Source: JALOAT01 sp041685115 | GTDB taxonomy: Bacteria; Pseudomonadota; Gammaproteobacteria; Thiohalomonadales; Thiohalomonadaceae | Direction of reading: 5' to 3' | Length of the DNA: 64,000 nucleotides | Assembly (NCBI GenBank): GCA_041685115.1 | Contig: JAWLGK010000002.1 | Location: 124,001 to 188,000 of the forward strand | Part shown: positions 8,525-16,142 of the stretch, piece by piece | Layout of the letters: each line of letters begins with the position of its first letter | Position numbering within the stretch: the stretch's first letter is position 1 | Notes under the pieces: model-generated | Told to the model about the DNA's origin: nothing | Database searches by the model: none | The model's input: only the letters and a program-made list of their open reading frames with translations | Made by a program: the position numbers and the translations under genes

Positions 8525-9307
8525 ATGAGCCACATCGACGAACTGCTTGCCGTCATGGCCCGCCTGCGCGACCCGCAAGCGGGCTGTCCCTGGGATCGTG
8601 AACAGACCTTCGCCAGCATTGCCCCCTACACCATCGAGGAGGCCTACGAGGTGGCCGACGCCATCGAGCATGGCGATCTCCAGGACCTGAAGGACGAACT
8701 GGGCGACCTGCTGTTCCAGGTGGTGTTCCATGCCCGCATGGCGGAGGAACAGGGGGCATTCGCGTTCGGTGATGTGGTGGCGGCCATCGTGGAAAAGATG
8801 CGGCGGCGTCACCCCCACGTGTTTGCCGGGGAGCGCATCGACTCCGCGGCTGAACAGAGCGCCGCCTGGGAGGCGCACAAGGCGCAGGAGCGCGCGGACA
8901 GGGGTGGTCACGAAAGTCTCCTGGACGGTATCACGCGCACGCTGCCAGCACTCGCCCGCGCGGAGAAACTGCAAAGGCGTGCGGCGCGGGTCGGCTTTCA
9001 GTGGCCGGACATCTCGGGGGTGCTGGAAAAGCTGGACGAGGAACTCAGCGAGGTGCGCGCCGAGGTCGCTGCGGGCGATATCCAGGCGCTGCACGGGGAG
9101 ATCGGCGACCTGTTGTTTGCCTGCGCCAACCTGGCCCGCTATGCGGGCGTGGACGCGGAGGCCGCCCTGCGGACCACCAATCACAAGTTCGAACGGCGCT
9201 TCCGCTACATCGAGGCGGCACTGCGCGAACGCGGCAAGCGCCCGGAACAAAGCGATTTGGCCGAGATGGACGCGCTTTGGGAGGAGGCGAAGCGCGCCGA
9301 AAAATAG
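8525..9307 (+). CDS. mazG: MazG nucleoside triphosphate pyrophosphohydrolase
   Basis: 260 residues, the length of E. coli-type two-domain MazG. Each half has the alpha-helical MazG Mg-binding pattern: TIEEAYEVADAIEHG with LKDELGDLLFQVV in the first, and LDEELSEVRAEVAAG with GEIGDLLFACANLARY in the second. It hydrolyses NTPs and dNTPs to monophosphates plus pyrophosphate, and in E. coli it also lowers ppGpp under starvation. It is monocistronic here. Start ATG at 8525, which leaves an 80-base gap to the divergent rssA that contains a single repeat arm. Confidence 0.95.
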   Translation: MSHIDELLAVMARLRDPQAGCPWDREQTFASIAPYTIEEAYEVADAIEHGDLQDLKDELGDLLFQVVFHARMAEEQGAFAFGDVVAAIVEKMRRRHPHVFAGERIDSAAEQSAAWEAHKAQERADRGGHESLLDGITRTLPALARAEKLQRRAARVGFQWPDISGVLEKLDEELSEVRAEVAAGDIQALHGEIGDLLFACANLARYAGVDAEAALRTTNHKFERRFRYIEAALRERGKRPEQSDLAEMDALWEEAKRAEK

Positions 9308-9550
9308 GCCCGGCCGGCAGGCTTTCGAAAAACGCCTGCGGGCTGCCTTTCGATCACCGGCTGACTCCTCTCCGCGGTAGGCGCGGCAAGTCCCACACGG
9401 GGTCTGCCGATTGTGAAGTCCGTCACGCCTGCTATGGACAAACGTGGTCTGGTGCACAGTTTCTGACTAACTTGTGTAACAGGTCACGCCCGAAACATGG
9501 CGAACCTCCTAAAGATAACGACGATTTATCACGAAGGGGGAGCTTCATCC

Positions 9551-10420
9551 ATGGATACGACTTCAAGCACTCTGGCGGCTGCTCTGTTATTTGCGGTGAG
9601 CGTGCCTGCCATGGCAGGGGAAATCGAGATCAATCATCCCATCGGAGAGGCGCAGAGCCTCCGCTCCACGGGTGCCATGATCACGTTGCAGGGACACCTG
9701 GGCAATGGTGGCCCCGGCGATGTGGACTACTACGCGTTCAACGCACAGGCCGGCGATGTCCTCGACGTGGACATCGACGGTGCCTACGGCATGGGCCAGT
9801 CGGTGTACACGGTCATCGCCATATTCGGCCCGGGACCCGAGTACGACATGCTGCGCTACGCCGATCGCTCCGACTCCATCGATGAAGGCAGCGCCAGCTG
9901 GCGTGATCCCCGCGTCGATAAGTTCGTGGTGCCGGCAACGGGCCGTTATACCGTCGGTGTGAGCAATTTCGGCCGCTCCTTCATGCCTGGCGGCGAGGCG
10001 CGCATGGGCTACGTGATGGAAGGCGACTACATCCTGCACATCTCCGGCGTCAGCCCGAGCACCAAGCAGGTGGCCATCGACATCAAGCCCGGCAACAACA
10101 ACGTCGCCCCGCTCAATCCCAAGAGCCGCGGCAAGGTGCCGGTCGCCATCCTGAGCGGCCCCGACTTCGAGGCTATGAACGTGGACCCGGACACCCTCAC
10201 CTTCGGCCGGACCGGCACCGAGAAGAGCTTGTCCAAGTGCAATTGGGTCGGCAAGGACGTGAACGGTGACGGGCGAGTGGACCGCCTGTGCCATTTCGAG
10301 AATCAGGCCATGGGCTTCAAGGTGGGTGACACCGAAGGCATCATGCGCGGTCAGACCACCGACGGCGCGGCCTTCGAGGGCCGTGGCTACCTGAAGGTGG
10401 TGCCGCGCGATCGCGAATAG
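9551..10420 (+). CDS. Secreted pre-peptidase (PPC)-like domain protein
   Basis: 289 residues from MDTTSS, chosen because GAAGGGGG lies about 10 bases upstream and a signal peptide (about 1-23, ending AMAGE) begins there. Residues about 30-165 resemble a bacterial pre-peptidase C-terminal/DVUA0089-like beta domain (DVDYYAFNAQAGDVLDVDI, TGRYTVGVSNFG). Residues about 175-280 match a recurring extracellular module that starts VAIDIKPGNNN and continues NPKSRGKVPVAIL with a Ca-loop-like VNGDGRVD. No catalytic domain is attached, so it is probably a periplasmic or extracellular binding or structural protein. About 240 bases upstream (9308-9550) hold no gene I can identify and should contain the promoter. 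Confidence 0.8.
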   Translation: MDTTSSTLAAALLFAVSVPAMAGEIEINHPIGEAQSLRSTGAMITLQGHLGNGGPGDVDYYAFNAQAGDVLDVDIDGAYGMGQSVYTVIAIFGPGPEYDMLRYADRSDSIDEGSASWRDPRVDKFVVPATGRYTVGVSNFGRSFMPGGEARMGYVMEGDYILHISGVSPSTKQVAIDIKPGNNNVAPLNPKSRGKVPVAILSGPDFEAMNVDPDTLTFGRTGTEKSLSKCNWVGKDVNGDGRVDRLCHFENQAMGFKVGDTEGIMRGQTTDGAAFEGRGYLKVVPRDRE

Positions 10421-10441
10421 ACCACGCTTCGGCCGCAACGA

Positions 10442-10470
10442 ACGGGGCCTTCGGGCCCCGTTTCATTTTG
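10442..10470. terminator. Rho-independent terminator with UUCG tetraloop
   Basis: A perfect 8-bp stem (10442-10449 with 10454-10461) closed by a TTCG tetraloop and followed by TTCATTTT. It sits 21 bases after the PPC-protein gene and 24 before the end of the convergent sodC, so it probably serves both directions. Confidence 0.9.
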
Positions 10471-10493
10471 CGTTGCCGGCGCTCGTCGATGGA

Positions 10494-11012
10494 TTACCAG
10501 ACCGCGCAGGCGATGCGCCCGCCTCCGCCGCCCAGGGATTCCGGGGTGTCCAGGTAATTGTCGCTGCCTGCGTGGATCATCACGCTGCGGCCGATGAAAT
10601 CCCGCAACCGTAGGCGCGGCGCCAGCACCTGGACCTCGGCATTGCCGTTTCCGTCCACATAGAGCACGGGCAGGTCGCCTTTGTGGCCGTCGTCGCGGTA
10701 GGGGCCGCGATGCCGTCGGCTGCGGTCCGGATCGTAATGGCCGCCGGCGGCCAGTCCGGGCTTGACCTCTCCCTTCTCCTTCCCCGCGTCGCAGCTGGGT
10801 TTTTCGTGCACGTGGAAACCGTGCAGACCCGGCGGCAGGCTGTTCAGACTCGGCGAAATGAGCAGGCCGTAGCGGGTGTCCTCGAAGGCGATGCGCCCGA
10901 TGGGCTGCCCCAGCCCGCGCTCGTCGATGAGATTGAACTGCACCACCCGCGCCCCCTGGGCGAGGGCGGCAAAGGGCAGGGACAGCAGCATGACTGTCAG
11001 CAGACGCCTCAT
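10494..11012 (-). CDS. sodC: Periplasmic Cu/Zn superoxide dismutase
   Basis: 172 residues with a signal peptide (MRRLLTVMLLSLPFAALAQG). The metal ligands are recognisable: GFHVHEKPSC with its disulfide Cys, GGHYDPD, DGHKGDLP, the late IHAGSDNY, and RIACAVW with the second Cys. It converts superoxide to oxygen and peroxide in the periplasm. It is convergent with the PPC-protein gene across a shared terminator and divergent from ppnP across a type B repeat. Confidence 0.95.
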   Translation of the reverse strand: MRRLLTVMLLSLPFAALAQGARVVQFNLIDERGLGQPIGRIAFEDTRYGLLISPSLNSLPPGLHGFHVHEKPSCDAGKEKGEVKPGLAAGGHYDPDRSRRHRGPYRDDGHKGDLPVLYVDGNGNAEVQVLAPRLRLRDFIGRSVMIHAGSDNYLDTPESLGGGGGRIACAVW

Positions 11013-11052
11013 CGCTTTGCCTCCGTTTCCGGCCCGGGTTGGAGCAAAGCAT

Positions 11053-11197
11053 TAACCACGGGGGGCACGGGGGACACGGGGAAATCCTTGTTTTTTGCGC
11101 CGATTCCTGCCAGGCCGCTCTGCGTTCCGGCGCGACGATTTCATATATAGATCGGATGCTTCTTCCACCCCCGTGTTCCCCGTGTCCCCCGTGGTTA
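11053..11197. repeat. Type B interspersed inverted repeat (complete)
   Basis: Left arm 11053-11081 and right arm 11168-11197 consist of imperfect CACGGGGNA units and are nearly fully complementary, around an 86-bp core. Outside the arms are GCAAAGCAT on the left and ATTGCTTTTTCTTG on the right. This is the A-tract/stem/T-tract layout seen in all type B copies here. It lies between the divergent sodC and ppnP genes. Confidence 0.85.
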
Positions 11198-11221
11198 TTG
11201 CTTTTTCTTGCCCTTGCAACT

Positions 11222-11258
11222 GACCGGCAGCGGCGGCAAACTTGCCGGTCCGTTTTTC
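11222..11258 (+). terminator. Terminator-like hairpin in the ppnP leader
   Basis: GACCGGCA (11222-11229) pairs with TGCCGGTC (11243-11250) and is followed by CGTTTTTCTC. It lies only about 20 bases before the ppnP ATG, directly after the right arm of a type B element. It could insulate ppnP from upstream transcription or act as an attenuator. No alternative pairing partner was identified. Confidence 0.5.
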
Positions 11259-11278
11259 TCCCCCGGAAAGAACCCGCC

Positions 11279-11560
11279 ATGATCAAGGTGAACGAGTATT
11301 TTGACGGCAAGGTGAAGTCCCTGGGCTTTCAGGGCGAGGGCAGCGCGGCCACGGTGGGCGTGATGGCCGCGGGCGAATACGAATTCGGCACCGGCGCGCC
11401 TGAGGTGATGACCGTCGTCAGCGGCGAGCTGGTGGTCAAGCTCCCGGGCGCTGCCGACTGGCAGACCTTCACCGCCGGTTCCAGCTTCAACGTCCCCGGC
11501 GATTCCAAATTCCAGCTCAAGGTCACGCGCGACACGGCGTACCTGTGCGAGTACCGGTAA
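11279..11560 (+). CDS. ppnP: Pyrimidine/purine nucleoside phosphorylase PpnP
   Basis: 93 residues, a single cupin-like domain of the DUF1255/YaiE family: VNEYFDGKVKSLGF, GEYEFGTGAPEVMTVVSGEL and SSFNVPGDSKFQLKV are characteristic. The family phosphorolyses a range of nucleosides to base plus ribose 1-phosphate. It appears monocistronic. The last five codons (ending EYR and stop) are part of a sequence that is repeated in the following intergenic region (see 11545-11990), so the tail of this gene took part in a small tandem duplication. Confidence 0.92.
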   Translation: MIKVNEYFDGKVKSLGFQGEGSAATVGVMAAGEYEFGTGAPEVMTVVSGELVVKLPGAADWQTFTAGSSFNVPGDSKFQLKVTRDTAYLCEYR

Positions 11561-11990
11561 ATACGGGAAGAAGCATCAACCACGGGGAACACGGGGGTAA
11601 GAGGTGCCGTAGGTCACGTTGGCGCGCCGCACCTACGTGACGATGCGCGGCGCGAAGATGTCACGTAGCTTCGCAACGTGACCTACGGCTGTGCGAATAC
11701 CGCTAAGAAAAAAGCAGTCAACCACGGGGAACACGGGGGTGGGAGATGCAGCAGGTCAGGTTGGTGCGCAGCGCCTACGTGACGATGGGCGGCACAAAGA
11801 TGTCACGTAGCTTCGCAACGTGACCTACGCCTTCACAGGAAAACGGGTTTCCCCGTGTCCCCGGTGGTTAAAACTTTTTCTTGTTCTTGGGCACGATTGA
11901 CGATGCGCGGTACGAAGATGTCACGTAGCTTCGCAACGTGACCTACGGCCCGTTACAGGAACATGGATTTCCCCGTGTCCCGTGGTTCAG
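11545..11990. repeat. Tandem segmental duplication carrying type B arms and type D palindromes
   Basis: Unit 1 (about 11545-11689) and unit 2 (about 11690-11832) align along their length: the end of ppnP (TGCGAGTACCGGTAA versus TGCGAATACCGCTAA), a type B left arm (CAACCACGGGGAACACGGGG), then a type D palindrome. In unit 1 the D element has perfect outer arms of 15 bp (11607-11621 with 11674-11688) and inner arms of 9 bp (11633-11641 with 11660-11668). A third partial D copy is at about 11894-11950. Type B right arms lie at about 11847-11870 and 11969-11987. The 454 bases between ppnP and miaB hold nothing else I can identify. Confidence 0.85.
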
Positions 11991-12014
11991 AGCTTTTTTC
12001 CAGGTTTTCTCAAC

Positions 12015-13337
12015 ATGCCTAGCACTGTCCATATCCGCACTTTCGGCTGCCAGATGAACGAGTACGACACCGCCAAGATGGTGGACGTGCTGCGGGAGTC
12101 CTGCGGGCTGACGCCGGTGGAATCGCCGGACGAGGCGGACGTGTTATTGCTGAACACCTGCTCGGTGCGCGAGAAGGCGCAGGAGAAGGTGTTTTCCCAG
12201 CTGGGCGTGTGGAAGGAACTGAAGGCCGCGCGACCCGGGGTGGTGATCGGTGTGGGCGGTTGCGTGGCGAGCCAGGAGGGCGAGGCGATCCGTGCGCGCG
12301 CGCCCTTCGTGGACCTGGTGTTCGGGCCGCAGACCCTGCACCGCCTGCCGGAGATGCTCAAGCAGGTGTGGTCCGACGGCAAGGCGGTGGTGGACGTGTC
12401 CTTCCCGGAGATCGAGAAGTTCGATCGCCTGCCCGAGCCGCGTGCGGAAGGGCCCACGGCCTTCGTGTCCATCATGGAAGGTTGCTCCAAGTACTGCACC
12501 TACTGCATCGTGCCCTTCACCCGCGGCGCCGAGGTGAGCCGGCCGTTCGATGACGTCATCGCCGAGATCGTCGCACTCACCCAACAGGGCGTGCGCGAGG
12601 TGAACCTGCTAGGCCAGAACGTGAACGCCTGGCGCGGGCAGATGCATGACGGTGAGATCGGCGATCTCGCCCTGCTCATCGAGTACGTGGCGGCCATCGA
12701 CGGCATCGAGCGCATCCGCTTCACCACCTCCCACCCCATGGAATTCAGCGATCGGCTCATCGAGGTGTACGCGCGTGTGCCCAAGCTGGTGAGCCACCTG
12801 CACCTGCCGCTGCAAAGCGGCTCCGACCGCATCCTGGCGCTCATGAAGCGCGGGCATACGGTGCTGGAATACAAGAACATCGTGCGCAAGCTGCGCGCCA
12901 TCCGCCCCGACCTGTCGCTGTCCTCGGACTTCATCGTGGGCTTTCCCGGCGAGACCGAGTACGACCACAAGGCCACCCTGCGCGTGGTGGAGGAGCTGGA
13001 TTTCGACGCCTCTTTCAGCTTCATCTACAGCCCGCGCCCGGGCACGCCGGCCGCCGACATGCCGGACGACGTGACCCTGGAGGAGAAGAAGGTCCGCCTG
13101 CAGCAGCTGCAGAACCTCATCAACCACCAGGCCCAGATCATCAGCCGCAAGATGGTGGGCACGGTGCAGCGCGTGCTGGTGGAAGGCCCCTCGCGCAAGG
13201 ACCCGCACCAGCTGGCCGGCCGCACGGAAAACAACCGCGTGGTCAATTTCGACGGCCCCGCGGCGCTCATCGGCCAGCTCGTGGACGTGGAAATCACCGA
13301 GGCCCTGCCCAATTCCCTGCGCGGGCGTCTGAAATAG
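12015..13337 (+). CDS. miaB: tRNA-2-methylthio-N6-dimethylallyladenosine synthase MiaB
   Basis: 440 residues. The N-terminal methylthiotransferase domain has the conserved cysteines (C12 in TFGCQMNEYD, then NTCSVREKA and GGCVASQ) that hold one Fe-S cluster. The radical SAM motif is C157-x3-C161-x2-C164 in EGCSKYCTYC. A C-terminal TRAM domain (about 375-440) binds tRNA. It adds the methylthio group to i6A37. The start MPSTVHIRTF is preferred over an in-frame upstream start because the family begins here. ybeZ, ybeY, corC and lnt follow on the same strand, the standard gammaproteobacterial order. Confidence 0.97.
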   Translation: MPSTVHIRTFGCQMNEYDTAKMVDVLRESCGLTPVESPDEADVLLLNTCSVREKAQEKVFSQLGVWKELKAARPGVVIGVGGCVASQEGEAIRARAPFVDLVFGPQTLHRLPEMLKQVWSDGKAVVDVSFPEIEKFDRLPEPRAEGPTAFVSIMEGCSKYCTYCIVPFTRGAEVSRPFDDVIAEIVALTQQGVREVNLLGQNVNAWRGQMHDGEIGDLALLIEYVAAIDGIERIRFTTSHPMEFSDRLIEVYARVPKLVSHLHLPLQSGSDRILALMKRGHTVLEYKNIVRKLRAIRPDLSLSSDFIVGFPGETEYDHKATLRVVEELDFDASFSFIYSPRPGTPAADMPDDVTLEEKKVRLQQLQNLINHQAQIISRKMVGTVQRVLVEGPSRKDPHQLAGRTENNRVVNFDGPAALIGQLVDVEITEALPNSLRGRLK

Positions 13338-13370
13338 TCTGGACACGAGCCACGGTCTATCCGATGGGTC

Positions 13371-13558
13371 AACGCGGAGGGCGCGGAGATAGGGAATGTT
13401 GGACCACGCGGTCTATTCAACTCCCTTGTTCCCCGTCAGTTGCGCGGTGTTCAAACGGCGAAGCGCGGGCGGCAAGGGACCATGCAGCCCCGAACGCACG
13501 AACCCTTGAGCGCCCTTTCTGTTCTCCGCGTCCTCCGCGTCTCCGCGCCCTCCGCGTT
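13371..13558. repeat. Type A repeat with truncated left arm
   Basis: A left arm of only 19 nt (13371-13389) and a full 35-nt right arm (13524-13558), with about 134 bp between them. It occupies most of the 304-base gap between miaB and ybeZ. No other feature is visible there. It must be transcribed if the two genes share a transcript. Confidence 0.75.
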
Positions 13559-13641
13559 GCGGCGTGGGGTCTGAACCGCCAGACCAAACCCGCTGTCACA
13601 GTAGTGACTTCAATCCCACCTGGGTTATCCTTACCGCATTG

Positions 13642-14637
13642 ATGTCCGCACTAGCCGCCTCTTTGAACGAACTGCCTGAAAGCCTGGACCTGGTCCTGGA
13701 ACCTGCCGACAACCGGCGTCTCGCCAACCTCTGTGGCCAATGGGATGAACACCTGCGCCTGATCGAGCGTCGTCTCGGGGTGGAGGTGAACAACCGTGGC
13801 AACACCTTCCGGGTCATCGGCGAGGGCGAGTCGGTGCGTGCCGCAGGCGAGGTGTTGAAGGGGCTGTACAAGAGCACCGCCGGTGAGGTGTTGAGCCCGT
13901 CGGCCGTGCACCTGTTCCTGCAGGAATCCGGTGTGGAATCGCTCCTGGAGACCGAGGAAGAGGAAGAGGTCGTCATCCGCACCAAGCGCGGCGTGGTTCG
14001 CGGACGCGGTCCGAACCAGAAGCGCTACCTCAAGAACATCCTGTCCCACGACATCAACTTCGGCATCGGTCCCGCCGGCACCGGCAAGACCTACCTGGCC
14101 GTGGCCTGCGCCGTGGACGCCCTGGAGCGTGACCAAGTGCGCAAGGTGGTGCTCACCCGCCCGGCCGTGGAGGCCGGCGAGCGCCTGGGCTTTCTGCCCG
14201 GCGACCTGTCCCAGAAGGTGGACCCGTACCTGCGCCCGCTCTACGACGCCCTCTATGAGATGCTGGGCTTCGAGGCCGTGGCGCGGCTCATGGAGCGCAA
14301 CGTCATCGAGGTGGCGCCGCTGGCCTATATGCGCGGGCGCACCCTCAACGACGCCTTCATCATCCTCGACGAGGCTCAGAACACCACCGTCGAGCAGATG
14401 AAGATGTTCCTCACCCGCATCGGCTTCGGCTCCACCGCCGTGGTCACCGGCGACGTCACCCAGATCGACCTGCCGCGCGGCACCCAGTCGGGCCTGCGCC
14501 ACGTCATCGAGGTGCTGAAGGACGTGGACGGCATCAGCTTCGGTTTCTTCCTGGCCAAGGACGTGGTGCGCCACCCCCTGGTGCAGCGCATCGTCAACGC
14601 CTACGAGCGCCACGAGGCATCGGAACCGAAGGCGTGA
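13642..14637 (+). CDS. ybeZ: PhoH-like ATPase YbeZ
   Basis: 331 residues. A KH-like N-terminal part is followed by a PhoH nucleotide-binding domain with Walker A GPAGTGKT at about 143-150 and the Walker B-like FIILDEAQN. YbeZ is an RNA-associated ATPase that acts with YbeY in rRNA processing. The ATG at 13642 (MSALAASLNELPE) gives the usual family length; the earlier in-frame sequence is repeat-derived. ybeY follows after a gap of 136 bases filled by a type A repeat, where many genomes have almost none. Confidence 0.95.
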   Translation: MSALAASLNELPESLDLVLEPADNRRLANLCGQWDEHLRLIERRLGVEVNNRGNTFRVIGEGESVRAAGEVLKGLYKSTAGEVLSPSAVHLFLQESGVESLLETEEEEEVVIRTKRGVVRGRGPNQKRYLKNILSHDINFGIGPAGTGKTYLAVACAVDALERDQVRKVVLTRPAVEAGERLGFLPGDLSQKVDPYLRPLYDALYEMLGFEAVARLMERNVIEVAPLAYMRGRTLNDAFIILDEAQNTTVEQMKMFLTRIGFGSTAVVTGDVTQIDLPRGTQSGLRHVIEVLKDVDGISFGFFLAKDVVRHPLVQRIVNAYERHEASEPKA

Positions 14638-14651
14638 TCACAAAAAGACTT

Positions 14652-14746
14652 CGACGCGGAGGACGCGAAGGGAAGAAGGAGGCCGCAGAGGAGAAGAGGG
14701 GTTTCCCTGTTCATTTCTCCGCGTCCCCCTCCGCGCCCTCCGCGTT
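14652..14746. repeat. Degenerate type A repeat between ybeZ and ybeY
   Basis: A decayed left arm (14652-14693, GACGCGGAGGACGCG then purine-rich sequence) and a 30-nt right arm (14717-14746) followed by CCGTTTTTTCTTC. It interrupts the otherwise compact ybeZ-ybeY pair. Confidence 0.65.
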
Positions 14747-14773
14747 CCGTTTTTTCTTCGGTTCCCACGCCCC

Positions 14774-15226
14774 ATGAACCTGGAACTGGACTATCAACTG
14801 GCCCACGAGGGCGGGCCCGCCGTGCCCGGCGAGGTGCTGGTGCGCCGCTGGGTGGAGGCCGCATTGACCGGGCGGCGCGACGAGGCGGAGCTCACGGTGC
14901 GCATCGTGGACGAGGACGAGAGTGCCGAGCTGAATCAGACGTACCGGAAGAAGCAAGGGCCCACTAACGTGCTCTCGTTTCCCTTCGAGGCCCCGCCGGG
15001 CCTCGACCTGCCGCTGCTCGGCGACATCGTGGTCTGCGCGCCCGTGGTGGCACGCGAGGCGGCCGCGCAGGACAAGACCCCCGAGGCCCATTGGGCCCAC
15101 ATGGTGGTGCACGGTACCCTGCATCTGCTCGGCTATGATCATCTGGAGCCGGGCGAGGCCGAGGAGATGGAGGCGCTTGAAACCGCCGTCCTCGCTGGCC
15201 TAGGCTATCCCAATCCCTACGAGTAG
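14774..15226 (+). CDS. ybeY: Endoribonuclease YbeY, rRNA maturation factor
   Basis: 150 residues. The zinc motif is complete: H113, H117 and H123 in HGTLHLLGYDH. The upstream family signature NQTYRKKQGPTNVLSFPF is also present. It is a metal-dependent RNase needed for 16S rRNA 3' end maturation and ribosome quality control. corC starts 10 bases after its stop. Confidence 0.97.
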   Translation: MNLELDYQLAHEGGPAVPGEVLVRRWVEAALTGRRDEAELTVRIVDEDESAELNQTYRKKQGPTNVLSFPFEAPPGLDLPLLGDIVVCAPVVAREAAAQDKTPEAHWAHMVVHGTLHLLGYDHLEPGEAEEMEALETAVLAGLGYPNPYE

Positions 15227-15236
15227 TGTGTTCTGA

Positions 15237-16142
15237 ATGAAGGAAGATCGACCTAGTACCGCCGCCGACGAGCGGCCCCACCGAAGCTGGCTGGAACGAC
15301 TCGGCCAGGTCCTGCAAGCCGAACCGAGGGATCGGGAAGAGCTCATCGAGATCCTGCGCGATGCCTATCGCCGCGGGCTCATGGACGCCGACGCGCTGTC
15401 CATGACCGAGGGCGTGCTGGCCGTTTCGGAAATGCAGGTGCGTGACGTCATGGTGCCCCGCTCGCAGATGGCGGTGGTGGAGCGTGACGCTTTGCCGAAG
15501 GAATTCCTGCCCACCATCATCGAATCGGCGCATTCGCGCTACCCCGTGATCGGCGACAGCCGCGACGAGGTCATCGGCATCCTGCTGGCCAAGGACCTGC
15601 TGCCCTTCGTGGCCCAGGGCGAGAACGCCCGCTTTGACATCCGCGAGGTGCTGCGCCCGGCCTTTTTCGTGCCGGAGAGCAAGCGCCTCAACGTGCTGCT
15701 CAAGGAATTCCGCCAAAACCGCAACCACATGGCCGTCGTGGTGGACGAATACGGCGGCGTGGCGGGCCTGGTCACCATCGAGGACGTCATCGAGCAGATC
15801 GTCGGCGAGATCGAGGATGAGCACGACATCGACGAGGAAGACAGCAATATCTTCGTGCTGGGCAACGGCGAGTATACGGTGCGTGCCCTCACCCCCATCG
15901 AGGACCTGAACGACGAGATCGGCACCTCGTTCAGCGACGAGGAGTTCGACACCATCGGCGGCCTGGTCATGAATGCCTTCGGGCATCTGCCCAAGCGCGA
16001 CGAGGAGACCGAGTTCGACGGCTATCGCTTCAAGGTGCTGCGCGCCGACAACCGGCGCATCCATCTGCTGCACATGGCTCCGACGCTCAAGGACGGCGCC
16101 GCGAGTGGTGCCGCAGCTTCCGGTGAACATCTCGCCAGCTGA
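15237..16142 (+). CDS. corC: CorC/YbeX CBS-domain protein
   Basis: 301 residues with no membrane segments. Two CBS domains (about 70-195; VRDVMVPRSQMAVVERDA and VVVDEYGGVAGLVTIED) are followed by a CorC/HlyC C-terminal domain (about 205-290; the NAFGHLPKRDEETEFDGY region). It is associated with Mg/Co efflux and, by location, with YbeY and ribosome function. The coding end overlaps the likely GTG start of lnt by about 35 bases, so expression is tightly linked. Confidence 0.95.
   Translation: MKEDRPSTAADERPHRSWLERLGQVLQAEPRDREELIEILRDAYRRGLMDADALSMTEGVLAVSEMQVRDVMVPRSQMAVVERDALPKEFLPTIIESAHSRYPVIGDSRDEVIGILLAKDLLPFVAQGENARFDIREVLRPAFFVPESKRLNVLLKEFRQNRNHMAVVVDEYGGVAGLVTIEDVIEQIVGEIEDEHDIDEEDSNIFVLGNGEYTVRALTPIEDLNDEIGTSFSDEEFDTIGGLVMNAFGHLPKRDEETEFDGYRFKVLRADNRRIHLLHMAPTLKDGAASGAAASGEHLAS

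Noticed and set aside
11545..11990. CRISPR-like array (repeated 20-50 nt blocks after ppnP)
   Set aside because: The copies are few, differ in length, contain nested palindromes and a copy of the ppnP tail, and have no regular spacers. No cas gene is present.
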